A stretch of 64,000 bases of DNA from CBDCZY01 sp965224745 (lineage in GTDB: Bacteria > Pseudomonadota > Gammaproteobacteria > Methylococcales > Methylomonadaceae), in the NCBI GenBank assembly GCA_965224745.1, contig CBDCZY010000003.1:248001-312000 (forward strand), in the 5' to 3' direction. This document shows, one piece after another, positions 53,886 through 63,752 of the stretch. How positions within the stretch are numbered: the first letter of the stretch is position 1; each line of letters opens with the position of its first letter. Under the pieces are notes generated by a model, which saw only the letters and a program-made list of their open reading frames with translations, did not search any database and was not told the DNA's origin. The translations under genes were made by a program, and so were the position numbers.

Positions 53886-55394
53886 TTAAACAGCTCTGCG
53901 CCCGAACAGCCCAACGTAATGAGTTAAACGTTGTATTTTTTCTTCGGTCAACTGTTCCCATTGAAACCGCCACTGCCAGTTCCCTTCAATGGTTCCTGGC
54001 ATGTTCATTCGATGTTCTGCTCCCAATTCTAAAATATCTTGCATGGGAATAATGGCAATATTTGCAATGGAAGCAAGTGCACAATGAACTAATGAATTAG
54101 GCATTTGCATTTGTGAAAAACCTAAATATTCTTTAATATAATTTTTTTTATGGTCAGGTAACTGTCCATACCAACCCAACGTTGTGTCGTTATCATGAGT
54201 ACCCGTATAAACCACGCAATTTTCAACAAAATTAAACGGGAGATAAGGGTTACTGGGACCGCCATCAAAAGCAAACTGTAGGATTTTCATGCCTGGCAGA
54301 TTAAACTTATCTCTCAATGCTTCAACGTCTGGGGTAATTACACCTAAATCCTCTGCGATCAATGGTAAAGAAGAGCCCAGTTCTGCAGTAATTTTTGACA
54401 ACAGCGCTTCACCAGGTGCAGCAACCCATTGACCATTGATAGCCGTTTCTTCGTTTGAAGGTATTTCCCAGGCTGCCTGTAATCCCCTGAAATGATCAAT
54501 CCTAATGATGTCGAACAATTCCAGTTGGGATTGAATTCTTTCGACCCACCATTCAAAACCTGTCTCTTGCAAATGAGACCAGTCAAATAGAGGATTACCC
54601 CAACGTTGCCCGGTAGCCGAAAAATAATCGGGAGGAACACCCGCTACGGTGGTCATCGTCCCCGCTGAATCAAGTTTGAAATTGCTCCTATTCGCCCACA
54701 CATCTGCGCTGTCATAAGCAACAAAGATAGGAATATCGCCGAACATCAGGACGCTATGTTGTTGCGCGTAACTTTTCAGCTCTAACCATTGTGCAAAAAA
54801 AACATATTGCTCAAACTTTATATAATCGATCAAGCTTTGATGGCTTTTACGTAGTTTATTAAGGGCATTAGGCTGTCTGTTTTTATACGCTTCCGGCCAA
54901 TCAAACCACGATTGTTTTTGGTATTCTTCACGTAATGTAACAAACAATGCGTAATCATCCAGCCAGCCTTTTCGATCATCGCAAAATTGCTTGAACCCCT
55001 CTATTTCCAAGGGTTCTTGCTGGGCCTTAAATTGCAAAAAAGCTTTTCTCAGGCATTCCTTTCTGAAATGATCGGATGAAGTACCATGGCACTTCATATG
55101 GCTTTGTTCCAGCCAGCCTTTATCGGCTAACCATTCAAGGCTGATCAGCAGGGGATTGCCCGCATGGGCGGAAAGGCATTGATAAGGCGACCCATCATCA
55201 TGGGGAACGCCCAGTGGCAACATTTGCCAAATCGAGACGCCAGTAGCTTCTAAAAATTCTACAAAGCGGTATGCGTCTGCACCTAAGTCACCCGTTCCTC
55301 GAGTCCCTGGTAACGAGGTTATGTGAAGAAGAATTCCTGCTCTTCGTCGATTTAAAACTTCACTACATATCACATTACCATGAGCATCATCCAT
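53886..55394 (-). CDS. malQ: 4-alpha-glucanotransferase
   Basis: A 502-residue GH77 enzyme that moves glucan segments between maltodextrins. Motifs: GILLHITSLPGTRGTGDLGADAYRFVEFL, FGDIPIFVAYDSADVWANR, the nucleophile Asp in IIRIDHFRGLQAAWEIP, the acid Glu in LIAEDLGVITPDVEAL, and VVYTGTHDNDTTLGWY. Length is typical for the plant/bacterial D-enzyme type. It lies between glgC and glrK, all on the minus strand. Confidence 0.94.
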   Translation of the reverse strand: MDDAHGNVICSEVLNRRRAGILLHITSLPGTRGTGDLGADAYRFVEFLEATGVSIWQMLPLGVPHDDGSPYQCLSAHAGNPLLISLEWLADKGWLEQSHMKCHGTSSDHFRKECLRKAFLQFKAQQEPLEIEGFKQFCDDRKGWLDDYALFVTLREEYQKQSWFDWPEAYKNRQPNALNKLRKSHQSLIDYIKFEQYVFFAQWLELKSYAQQHSVLMFGDIPIFVAYDSADVWANRSNFKLDSAGTMTTVAGVPPDYFSATGQRWGNPLFDWSHLQETGFEWWVERIQSQLELFDIIRIDHFRGLQAAWEIPSNEETAINGQWVAAPGEALLSKITAELGSSLPLIAEDLGVITPDVEALRDKFNLPGMKILQFAFDGGPSNPYLPFNFVENCVVYTGTHDNDTTLGWYGQLPDHKKNYIKEYLGFSQMQMPNSLVHCALASIANIAIIPMQDILELGAEHRMNMPGTIEGNWQWRFQWEQLTEEKIQRLTHYVGLFGRRAV

Positions 55395-55543
55395 GCTTGC
55401 CTGAGCTTGTTCGCATTGCTCCTCCTTTTGTTGTTGTTATTCCTTCACCGATAGCAACGCTGAACCAGTTAAGAGAGATATGACATAAAAACCACCAAAG
55501 GCTATAGTGAACCTCTGGCCAGAATAACGATAAGGCTTTCAAA

Positions 55544-56815
55544 CTATCTGACATGGCGAATCGTTTGACCTAACATATCCGGCGTTACCAAGGTTACTCC
55601 ACCTGGGCTTACATAAAAACGCTTCTTATCTTCTTCCGGATTCTCTCCGATGACAGTCCCTTCAGGAACTTGACAATCTTTTTCAATAATCGCTTTTTTG
55701 ATACGGCAATGTCGGCCAATAGTAGCCAGTGGTAAAATCACAGTGTCTTCAACGGTCGTAAATGAATTTACTCGGACATTGTTGGACACGAGTGTATGTC
55801 TGACCAATGCACCAGAGATAATAGTTCCGCCAGATACCATAGAATCGATAGCTTGTCCGCGACGACCTTCATCATCAAACACAAATTTTGCTGGCGGAGT
55901 TTGCTCCGCATAAGTCCAGATAGGCCAGGTTTTATCATAAAGATTCAGCACTGGATCGACACCGATTAATTCCATGTTAGCGGCCCAGTAGGCATCAATA
56001 GTACCAACATCTCGCCAGTAGCTCTGTTGGCCACTTTGTAAATCCAAGAAGGGATAGGCGAACACACGATATTTTTCAATGACATCAGGAATGATGTCTT
56101 GGCCGAAATCGTGGTTTGAGTTTTTGGTGTCTGCGTCTTTCAATAGCTGTTCATACAAGAAAGTCGCGTTAAAAATGTAAATACCCATTGATGCAAGCGC
56201 CGTACCTTCTCTGCCAGGAATACTCGGTGGCGTATCAGGCTTTTCCATGAAATCTTTGACTCGCCGCTCGTCATCTACATGCATGACACCAAACGCACTC
56301 GCTTCATCCAGCGTCACCTCAATACAACCAATGGTTAAATCGGCTTCATTTTCAACATGATCAGCTAACATTGGACCGTAATCCATTTTGTAAATATGAT
56401 CGCCAGCCAATACCAGGATATATTCAGGTTCCCGACGCCTCAAAATATCAAGATTCTGATAAACAGCATCGGCAGTTCCGGCATACCATGAGTCCTGAAG
56501 CCTTTGCTGAGCCGGCATTAGATCAACGTATTCATCAAATTCCCCACGTAAAAAACCCCAGCCCTTTTGAACATGGCGGATCAACGAATCGGCCTTGTAT
56601 TGTGTTAATATACCGATCTTTCGAATCCCTGAGTTCATGCAGTTGGACAAAGGAAAATCGATAATTCTATATTTACCACCAAAAGGTACCGCTGGCTTAG
56701 CTCGCCACGTAGTTAAGTCTTTCAATCGAGAGCCACGACCACCAGCCAGAATGAGAGCAATAGTATTGCGTGTGAGACGACTTACGTAACGTTCGTGATG
56801 AATTGTTTCAGGCAT
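55544..56815 (-). CDS. glgC: Glucose-1-phosphate adenylyltransferase
   Basis: The ATG at 56815 follows GAGGTAAAC and gives 423 residues, matching the family; an ATG 18 codons upstream (56869) is less likely. The enzyme makes ADP-glucose for glycogen. Motifs: ALILAGGRGSRLKDLTTWRAKPAVPFGGKYRIIDFPLSNCMNSGI (nucleotide and allosteric region), LVLAGDHIYKMDYG, SMGIYIFN and a C-terminal beta-helix. It is divergent from glgB with 75 bp between the starts. Confidence 0.95.
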   Translation of the reverse strand: MPETIHHERYVSRLTRNTIALILAGGRGSRLKDLTTWRAKPAVPFGGKYRIIDFPLSNCMNSGIRKIGILTQYKADSLIRHVQKGWGFLRGEFDEYVDLMPAQQRLQDSWYAGTADAVYQNLDILRRREPEYILVLAGDHIYKMDYGPMLADHVENEADLTIGCIEVTLDEASAFGVMHVDDERRVKDFMEKPDTPPSIPGREGTALASMGIYIFNATFLYEQLLKDADTKNSNHDFGQDIIPDVIEKYRVFAYPFLDLQSGQQSYWRDVGTIDAYWAANMELIGVDPVLNLYDKTWPIWTYAEQTPPAKFVFDDEGRRGQAIDSMVSGGTIISGALVRHTLVSNNVRVNSFTTVEDTVILPLATIGRHCRIKKAIIEKDCQVPEGTVIGENPEEDKKRFYVSPGGVTLVTPDMLGQTIRHVR

Positions 56816-56890
56816 GTTTACCTCAGTAATGTATTTTTTAATTAATATTCCGGTTAATTTTGGTAGCATAAAGCCTAACTTGCCAAAACA

Positions 56891-59122
56891 TTGTACTACT
56901 CAGACCCTCAAAAAGTGAAAAAACAATCCACTGTTACTGATACCAATTTAAACGACGATTTTGTCAAAATAATTTCGGGCGAACATCATGATCCTTTCAC
57001 TATTCTGGGACGCCATGTTGAGCAAGACAATACCATCGTTCGAGTTTTTTCACCTTTGGCTGAGCATATAATGATTGGCCCCAAAGGCCCAGAGATGCAA
57101 CGTATTCCAGGCACTGACTTATTTGAGTGTTTGGTACCAATGGCCTTACCGGAACATTATGAATTATTCTGGATAGATAAAAAAGGGCATAATCGACAAA
57201 ATTTTGACCCGTACGACTTTCAACCACAAATCCCTACTTTCGATCAATACCTTTTCGCAGAAGGAAAGCACTGGAATCTGTATGAAAAACTAGGTGCGCA
57301 TTGTAAAACCATTGATGACATCACTGGAGTTTTGTTCAGTGTGTGGGCACCTAATGCAAAAAGAGTCAGTGTCATTGGTGATTTCAACCAATGGGATGGA
57401 CGTTGCCACACCATGCGCAGTTTAGGCAATAGTGGTATTTGGGAAATCTTTATTCCAGGGCTGGAAATTGGTCATTTCTATAAATTCGAAATTGTTAACC
57501 CCTATTGCAAAAATGTTTTAGTCAAAACAGACCCTTACGGACAAGCTTTTGAATATAGACCCAGAACTGCGTCCATCATCGTCCAAGAAAAAAACTATCA
57601 GTGGAACGACTTGAAGTGGATGAACTCCCGCAACACTTTCAACTGGCTACATCAACCTCTTTCAATTTATGAAGTTCATTTAGGTTCATGGCGAAGAGAT
57701 CATTTAGGGAATTTTCTGAATTACCGTGAGCTTGCAAAACAATTGGTCGAATATGTTCTGGAAATGGGTTTTACCCATATCGAACTGCTCCCAGTCACAG
57801 AACATCCACTAGATGCTTCCTGGGGCTATCAAACCACTGGCTATTTTGCTCCTACCAGCAGGCATGGCAGCCCTGAAGATTTTCGATATTTTGTCGACTA
57901 TTGCCATCAAAATAATATTGGTGTGCTCTTGGATTGGGTACCTGCCCATTTTCCACGGGATAATTATGGGCTGGCACAATTCGATGGCACTGCGCTATAT
58001 GAGCATGAAGACCCCCGCCAGGGTGAACATCGCGATTGGGGTACTCTCATTTATAACTACGGTCGCAATGAGGTTAAGAATTTTTTGTTAGCCAGCGCCA
58101 TATTCTGGTTGGAAGAATTCCATATCGACGGCTTCAGGGTTGATGCGGTAGCATCTATGCTCTACCTGGATTATTCAAGAGAAGCACATGACTGGATTCC
58201 GAACTCGCACGGCGGCAATGAAAATTTAGAAGCCATCGATTTTTTTCGCGAGCTCAACTCAGTGACCCATGATCAATTCCCGGGAACCATTATTATTGCT
58301 GAAGAATCAACGTCGTGGCCGCAAGTTACACGCCCAACCTGGACAGGGGGCTTAGGTTTTTCGATGAAATGGAATATGGGCTGGATGCACGACACTCTAG
58401 CGTATATGAACCAAGAGCCGGTCTATCGCTCCCATCATCATGACCAAATTACCTTTGGTTTATCGTACGCCTTTTCCGAAAATTTCATCCTGCCGCTGTC
58501 ACATGATGAAGTGGTTCATGGCAAACAATCTTTGCTTGATAAAATGCCAGGGGATGAATGGCAAAAATTCGCAAATTTGAGATTGTTATACACGTTGATG
58601 TTTACTTATCCGGGGAAAAAATTACTCTTTATGGGCTGCGAATTTGCCCAACCAAACGAATGGAATTTTAACCATGCGTTAGATTGGTATGTGCTGGATA
58701 ATCCACTGCATCAAGGCATCAAGTTACTGATCAAAGACTTGAATAAACTATTTTGCAATCATTTACCTTTATATCAGCACGATTTTGAAAACAAAGGGTT
58801 TGAATGGATCGACTGTCACGACAACACACAATCTGTGATTAGTTTCATCCGTAAATCAGATAATGATTTTTTGCTTGGTATTTTCAATTTCACACCAGTG
58901 ACAAGACAAGAGTATCGCATTGGTATTCCGATGGCCGGGACTTACCAAGAAATTTTTAATTCCGATTCTAACTATTACGGTGGCAGCAATGTCGGCAATA
59001 GCCAAATTATGTCCGAGCCTACCCCCTGGATGGGTCGCACACATTCAATAAAGCTGACGTTACCCCCTTTGGCAGGTATCGTTTTAAAGCATGGAAAAGA
59101 ACCCGGCCATACTAATCCGTAA
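56891..59122 (+). CDS. glgB: 1,4-alpha-glucan branching enzyme
   Basis: A 743-residue GH13 branching enzyme. The N-terminal carbohydrate-binding modules (GEHHDPFTILGRHV; VLFSVWAPNAKRVSVIGDFNQWDG) precede a catalytic barrel with ELLPVTEHPLDASWGYQTTGYFAPTSRHG, the nucleophile Asp in FHIDGFRVDAVASMLYLDYSR, the acid Glu in IIIAEESTSWP and FILPLSHDEVVHGK. The start is ambiguous: TTG at 56891, or GTG at 56915; neither has a good ribosome site. Confidence 0.94.
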   Translation: MYYSDPQKVKKQSTVTDTNLNDDFVKIISGEHHDPFTILGRHVEQDNTIVRVFSPLAEHIMIGPKGPEMQRIPGTDLFECLVPMALPEHYELFWIDKKGHNRQNFDPYDFQPQIPTFDQYLFAEGKHWNLYEKLGAHCKTIDDITGVLFSVWAPNAKRVSVIGDFNQWDGRCHTMRSLGNSGIWEIFIPGLEIGHFYKFEIVNPYCKNVLVKTDPYGQAFEYRPRTASIIVQEKNYQWNDLKWMNSRNTFNWLHQPLSIYEVHLGSWRRDHLGNFLNYRELAKQLVEYVLEMGFTHIELLPVTEHPLDASWGYQTTGYFAPTSRHGSPEDFRYFVDYCHQNNIGVLLDWVPAHFPRDNYGLAQFDGTALYEHEDPRQGEHRDWGTLIYNYGRNEVKNFLLASAIFWLEEFHIDGFRVDAVASMLYLDYSREAHDWIPNSHGGNENLEAIDFFRELNSVTHDQFPGTIIIAEESTSWPQVTRPTWTGGLGFSMKWNMGWMHDTLAYMNQEPVYRSHHHDQITFGLSYAFSENFILPLSHDEVVHGKQSLLDKMPGDEWQKFANLRLLYTLMFTYPGKKLLFMGCEFAQPNEWNFNHALDWYVLDNPLHQGIKLLIKDLNKLFCNHLPLYQHDFENKGFEWIDCHDNTQSVISFIRKSDNDFLLGIFNFTPVTRQEYRIGIPMAGTYQEIFNSDSNYYGGSNVGNSQIMSEPTPWMGRTHSIKLTLPPLAGIVLKHGKEPGHTNP

Positions 59123-59162
59123 CCAAATTTTGACCCTTACAAACTCACAAAACGAATGTGCA

Positions 59163-59191
59163 GACAAAAATTTTATTATAAACTTTTTGTC
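59163..59191 (+). terminator. Possible stem-loop after glgB
   Basis: GACAAAAA (59163-59170) pairs perfectly with TTTTTGTC (59184-59191) around a 13-nt loop, 40 bp behind the glgB stop. The stem is AT-rich and no separate T-run follows, so termination is only possible. Confidence 0.35.
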
Positions 59192-59261
59192 GGTCTTGGT
59201 AGCAACTTGGTAAGCAAAACAATAACAATCATTAGTTGAAATAATTGAAACTCAGCTAGCT

Positions 59262-60698
59262 ATGAATAAAATTCTATTTGTTACGAGTGAAGCACACCCC
59301 TTAATTAAGACCGGAGGATTAGCTGATGTTTCCGGCAGCCTGCCCAAAGCCATTGCAGGTTTAGCAGAAGATATTCGTATTATTCTCCCCAATTATTTAG
59401 GTATCAAAGTGGAGTCACCGCAACATCGCTGCAGACTGAAAATCTTTGATCAAGAAATACAAATTTTGCAAACGACATTGCCAGAAAGCAAAGTTATTGT
59501 CTGGTTAGTGGATTATCCAGTCTATTATAGTAAATCGTCTAGCCCCTACCTGGACGACCAGGGCAAACCCTGGCTGGATAGTGCTGAACGATTCGCACTG
59601 TTTTGCCGTATCGCAGTGGAGGTTGCTATGAATCGTGCACATCTTGGTTGGAAAGCCGATATCGTGCATTGCAATGATTGGCAAAGCGGCCTCGTGCCAG
59701 CCTTGCTTTCTTTGGAGCAAGAGAAACCAAAAACGCTGTTTACCATCCATAACCTGGCCTATCAAGGCGTCTTTCCGGTAGCAAGTTTTTTATCACTTAA
59801 ATTACCTAACCTGCTATGGCACCCAGATGGACTTGAGTTTTTTGGCATGATGTCTTTTGTTAAAGCAGGGCTGGCTTATGCTGACCGTATCAACACAGTT
59901 AGCCCTACTTATTCTGAAGAAATCCAAACCTTCGAATTTGGCTGTGGTTTAGAGGGTTTACTTCATCATCGTCAAGAAGCACTATCGGGCATCCTCAACG
60001 GTATCGACACAGAGCAGTGGAATCCACAACACGATAAACTGATTGAGCAAACATACACCGCCAAAAGCTTACTAAAAAAACAAGCCAATAAAGCCGCCTT
60101 GCAGACCAAGCTAGGGTTGACAGTAGAACCTGAAATCCCGTTGTTCGGCATTATCAGCCGTTTGGTGCAACAAAAAGGTATTGATCTTGTAATCAAGATT
60201 CTACCTGTTTTGATGAAGAGTGAATCTCAATTTGTGTTAATCGGCACCGGTCAGCATGAATATGAACAGCAGCTATTAAATTTGATGAAGCTTTATCCTA
60301 AATATATCTCGGTTACCATCGGGTACGACGAAGCCTTTGCCCACCAAGTTGAGGCAGGAGCAGATATATTCTTGATGCCATCTCGCTTTGAACCTTGTGG
60401 CCTAAATCAAATGTACAGTCAAATATACGGAACAATCCCCGTTGTCAGAGCAACCGGCGGATTAGCTGATACGGTTATTGACGCCGACATGGCTCATTTA
60501 AAAGCGGGTAATGCCTCGGGAATAACCTTCCAAGAAGCAACTGCTGGCGCGCTTGCTGAAGCTTTAAAAAGAGCTCTCATTCTTTTTCACAATAAAACTT
60601 ACTGGAAAAAGATGCAGGTTAACGGTATGAACAGTGATTTTTCATGGAAGAAGAGTGCAAAAAAATATCTATCGCTCTACCAGGCGATGGTCGGCTAA
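59262..60698 (+). CDS. glgA: Glycogen synthase (ADP-glucose)
   Basis: A 478-residue GT5 enzyme extending glycogen chains from ADP-glucose. The N-terminal ADP-glucose motif is KTGGLADVSGSLPKAI. Also visible are VHCNDWQSGLVPALL, GIISRLVQQKGIDLVI in the second Rossmann domain, and PSRFEPCGLNQMYSQIYGTIPVVRATGGLADTV with the catalytic Glu. It follows glgB at 139 bp on the same strand. Confidence 0.95.
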   Translation: MNKILFVTSEAHPLIKTGGLADVSGSLPKAIAGLAEDIRIILPNYLGIKVESPQHRCRLKIFDQEIQILQTTLPESKVIVWLVDYPVYYSKSSSPYLDDQGKPWLDSAERFALFCRIAVEVAMNRAHLGWKADIVHCNDWQSGLVPALLSLEQEKPKTLFTIHNLAYQGVFPVASFLSLKLPNLLWHPDGLEFFGMMSFVKAGLAYADRINTVSPTYSEEIQTFEFGCGLEGLLHHRQEALSGILNGIDTEQWNPQHDKLIEQTYTAKSLLKKQANKAALQTKLGLTVEPEIPLFGIISRLVQQKGIDLVIKILPVLMKSESQFVLIGTGQHEYEQQLLNLMKLYPKYISVTIGYDEAFAHQVEAGADIFLMPSRFEPCGLNQMYSQIYGTIPVVRATGGLADTVIDADMAHLKAGNASGITFQEATAGALAEALKRALILFHNKTYWKKMQVNGMNSDFSWKKSAKKYLSLYQAMVG

Positions 60699-60787
60699 TC
60701 TCATGGGAACAATGAACTTTGTAATGGTCTAATAATAATCTTGGAAGGATTTATAGCTTATAATCTAGCCAAAATCAGGATAATAAA

Positions 60788-61267
60788 ATGACCGAAATAC
60801 CCACACAAAAACCCAAAACAATCTTCACCATAGAGCAACGGCTAGATTATGCCAAACTCATGGTAAATGAAGGATATACCAACAAACAGATAATGGAAAT
60901 ATCGGGAGCAGGTGACTCTGCTGTGCGGCGATGGAAAAAGCAATATTTAGATGAGCTTAATGGCAACACACCAGAGAATAAACAAGCCTTAACGCCAGAG
61001 CAACAGAAAATACAGAGCCTGGAGAAGCAATTATGGCGAGCCAAAAGGGACAATGAAATACTAAAAAAGGCTACAGCCTTCTTTGTTCGAGACAACAAAC
61101 AGAGAGGCTCGTTCTCGCCCCAGGCCGGTTTCGGAAAGTGGGCTTGGAGAGGAGATAGAAGATCGCGTAAAATGAACATGAATGAGGTCGTTTCCTATGC
61201 AATCAATTGGTTAGAACGATGTATTATACAACAAAACCTGATCTCATTGGGTGCTGATTTTGGATAA
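60788..61267 (+). pseudogene. IS3-family OrfA remnant, interrupted by ISKra4 element
   Basis: Residues 1-105 are an IS3-type OrfA: an N-terminal HTH (FTIEQRLDYAKLMVNEGYTNKQIMEISGAGDSAVRRWKKQYL) and a leucine-zipper-like stretch ending ILKKATAFFVRDNKQ. The following 50 codons do not look like OrfA, and no OrfB follows. The last six codons and the stop lie inside the terminal repeat of the ISKra4-family element, so this frame was cut by that insertion. It is not a working transposase gene. Confidence 0.75.
61241..61248 (+). repeat. Target-site duplication, left copy
   Basis: ATCTCATT directly precedes the left inverted repeat of the ISKra4-family element and recurs at 62641-62648 directly after the right one. 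Confidence 0.8.
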
Positions 61268-62640
61268 TGTTGAACTTAAAGTAAAAAAGAGGATCGATAC
61301 CTTATCTTGCTGAAATTATGTGGAAAAGGTCATGGCTAAAGTTGTCGCTCACGAAGGAAATCAATTAACTCTCAGGTCACTGTCACACTCACCGGTAGTT
61401 TACTGGAAATGGAAAAAGCGATCCTGGATGGATGCAATGAGATGGGAAGCGTAGCCACCGCACAAGCCCTCCAGAAATTTGATACCGACGGCAGCCCAAT
61501 CAAACTGGGTGAGGTCAAACTAACCGTGCGCGATAAAACGAATAAAGTTTACCAAACCCCGTATGGCGGTGTTCCCATTCAACGTTATGTTTATCAAACA
61601 TCAAAAGGCGGAAAGATCCATTGCCCGTTGGAACACAATGCTCACATCATCAGAGGAGCCACGCCCAGATTTGCGCAACAAATCGCACACAAATACGCCA
61701 ATATGAATGCCCCGGCCGTCTGCCAGGATTTGGAGGACAATCATCATCGGAAAATAGCCCATTCTTATTTGCAGGATGTCAGTGAATGGGTGGGCAGTAT
61801 TGCCCAAGCGAAAGAAGAGATCTGGGAATATGCAACACCAACGCTCAATGAAGCGATTAGCACCGTTGTTATCAGCTTGGATGGTGCGTACATTTTGATG
61901 CGAGACGATGGGTATCGAGAAGCGATGGTGGGTAATATCTCACTGTATGATGTCACCGGAAAACGGCAACACACTATCTACATCGGAGAAGCGCCTGAAT
62001 ATGGCAAAGGGACTTTTTTACAGCGCCTGGAAAAAGAAATCAGCACGGTGAAAAAACATTACCCAGATGCACTCTACTTAGGCATCGCTGATGGTGCAAA
62101 AAGCAATTGGACCTTTCTGGAAACACACACCAGTCGCCAGCTGTTAGATTTTTTTCATGTGACTGAATACTTGGCAACCGTTGCTTACGCGGCTTACCCA
62201 GGAAAAACCGATAAACCCAAGCGAGACAGTTGGCTGAATGAACGGTGTACACAGCTCAAACATGACTCAAAAGCCGTCGAAGCACTGATTGCAGAAATGG
62301 AGCAATTAGCCAAGAAAAAGAGCCTGACAAAAACGATCAAAGACAATTTATTGGCGGCGTTGACTTATTTTATCAACCATCGTCACATGATGGATTATGC
62401 GACACAGGTGAACAAACAATTATCCATTGGATCAGGTGTGACTGAGGCTGCTTGCAAAACATTGTTGAAGCAACGTCTTTGTGGATCTGGAATGCGCTGG
62501 AAAGACAAAGGTGCCCAAGTGATTTTGTCGTTACGAGCACTGGTTCAGTCAAAGGGGCGTTGGCAGCAATTTTGGGGGAATATTGAGCAATATGGCGCGC
62601 ACGTGTGTTTTTAGTATAACATTATATTGAATCATCACCC
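61249..62640 (+). mobile_element. ISKra4-family insertion sequence
   Basis: A 1392-bp element. The 23-bp terminal inverted repeats (61249-61271; 62618-62640) begin GGGTG and match at 18 of 23 positions. It is flanked by the 8-bp direct repeat ATCTCATT. It encodes one transposase of the ISKra4 type, now frameshifted, so it is probably not autonomously active. It sits in DNA that also contains an IS3 OrfA remnant. Confidence 0.85.
61332..62614 (+). pseudogene. ISKra4-family transposase, frameshifted
   Basis: The expected N-terminus MAKVVAHEGNQLTL starts at the ATG at 61332 (after GGAAAAGGTC). The reading then shifts by one base near 61375, and the rest (QVTVTLTGSLLEMEKAILDGCNEMGS...) is in another frame, running to 62614. 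A one-base deletion in CTC(C)AG is the simplest explanation. The main part has the ISKra4 catalytic pattern (VVISLDGAYILMRDDGYREAMVGNISLYD; YLGIADGAKSNWTFLE; GSGVTEAACKTLLKQRLCGSGMRWKDKGAQVILSLRAL). A programmed frameshift is possible but less likely. Confidence 0.8.
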
Positions 62641-62648
62641 ATCTCATT
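62641..62648 (+). repeat. Target-site duplication, right copy
   Basis: ATCTCATT directly follows the right inverted repeat and is identical to 61241-61248. Confidence 0.8.
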
Positions 62649-62942
62649 CACTAATAACTCATTGTTTTTAAAGGGGTGTAGAGTGCTTCAGCAATAGTGT
62701 ATTAGGCAATGCTAATATTTTAGAAAATTAGACTTTATTAATGTTTTGGCTTCTCAAAACTGGAAAACTTCAGTCCTTAAAGTCAGCCCAAATTAAATTT
62801 CAACCAAAAAATTCCGCAGTGGTAACCAAGATGTTATAGAATAAACTCCGCTTAAAATCCCTATAAATAATAATTCTTTCGCGGGATTGTTATCAAAGAT
62901 CTTTGTTTTCAATCACATTTAATTTCAAAAGGAGACTTACCA
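62649..62942. other. Intergenic region upstream of peroxiredoxin gene
   Basis: This is AT-rich DNA between the ISKra4 element and the peroxiredoxin gene. It should hold the peroxiredoxin promoter, but no clear -35/-10 pair, OxyR-like site or small gene could be supported. Confidence 0.4.
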
Positions 62943-63548
62943 ATGAGCGTTTTAGTCGGTAAAAATGCCCCTGATTTTACTGTTCCGGCCGTTTTAGGCA
63001 ATGGTGAAATCGTCGATGAATTTTCCCTGTCTGCGGCCACGAAAGGCAAGTATGCTGTCTTAGTTTTCTATCCTCTGGACTTTACTTTTGTTTGCCCTTC
63101 CGAACTGATTGCTTTAGACCATCGTATGGATGAATTTAGTAGCCGTGGAGTTGAAGTCATAGCCATATCCATCGACTCACACTTCACTCACAACGCGTGG
63201 CGCAAAACCCCCATAGATAAGGGCGGGATCGGCCCAGTAAAATATACTATGGCGGCAGATATTTCTCACTCTGTTGTAAAAGATTATGATGTCGAAGCCG
63301 AAGGACCTGGCGTCGCTTATCGCGGTAACTTCTTGATTGATCAAAATGGCGTGGTAAGACACCAAGTCATTAATGATCTGCCACTGGGCCGGAATATGGA
63401 TGAACTGATTCGAATGGTAGATGCGTTGCAATTTTTTGAACAACACGGCGAAGTATGTCCAGCCGGTTGGAATAAAGGCGATACCGGCATGAAAGCAAGT
63501 CCTGACGGTGTTGCTGAATACCTCAGCGAAAACGCTGACAAGCTGTAA
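62943..63548 (+). CDS. Typical 2-Cys peroxiredoxin (AhpC/TSA)
   Basis: A 201-residue thiol peroxidase that reduces H2O2 and organic hydroperoxides in the cytoplasm. The peroxidatic Cys51 is in PLDFTFVCPSEL and the resolving Cys near 173 in GEVCPAGWNKG, so it is the typical 2-Cys type. GIGPVKYTMAADIS and the C-terminal helix (SPDGVAEYLSENADKL) contain the GGIG-like and YL-type features of oxidation-sensitive forms. Start ATG behind AAAAGGAGACTTACCA. No ahpF is nearby. Confidence 0.92.
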   Translation: MSVLVGKNAPDFTVPAVLGNGEIVDEFSLSAATKGKYAVLVFYPLDFTFVCPSELIALDHRMDEFSSRGVEVIAISIDSHFTHNAWRKTPIDKGGIGPVKYTMAADISHSVVKDYDVEAEGPGVAYRGNFLIDQNGVVRHQVINDLPLGRNMDELIRMVDALQFFEQHGEVCPAGWNKGDTGMKASPDGVAEYLSENADKL

Positions 63549-63567
63549 CAACATTAGACCACAGAAA

Positions 63568-63607
63568 ATCTGCTCGCCGAAGTAGCTTGGTTTGCTGGCG
63601 AGCAGAT
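63568..63607 (+). terminator. Stem-loop after peroxiredoxin gene
   Basis: An 11-bp perfect stem (ATCTGCTCGCC 63568-63578 with GGCGAGCAGAT 63597-63607) lies 20 bp behind the peroxiredoxin stop. No T-run follows, so it may stabilise the 3' end or terminate inefficiently. Confidence 0.55.
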
Positions 63608-63752
63608 GATTAACTCTACCAACATTGAGCTCAAAACTTATCTAAGCAACCCCTCTTGTTTACACCTGTAATAAGATTTTTATTCCCCTCATTGAGTCAC
63701 TGTCATTCTTTCAAACAGAAAGCAGCTCTCATACCCTCTACTTGTCCTAAAT

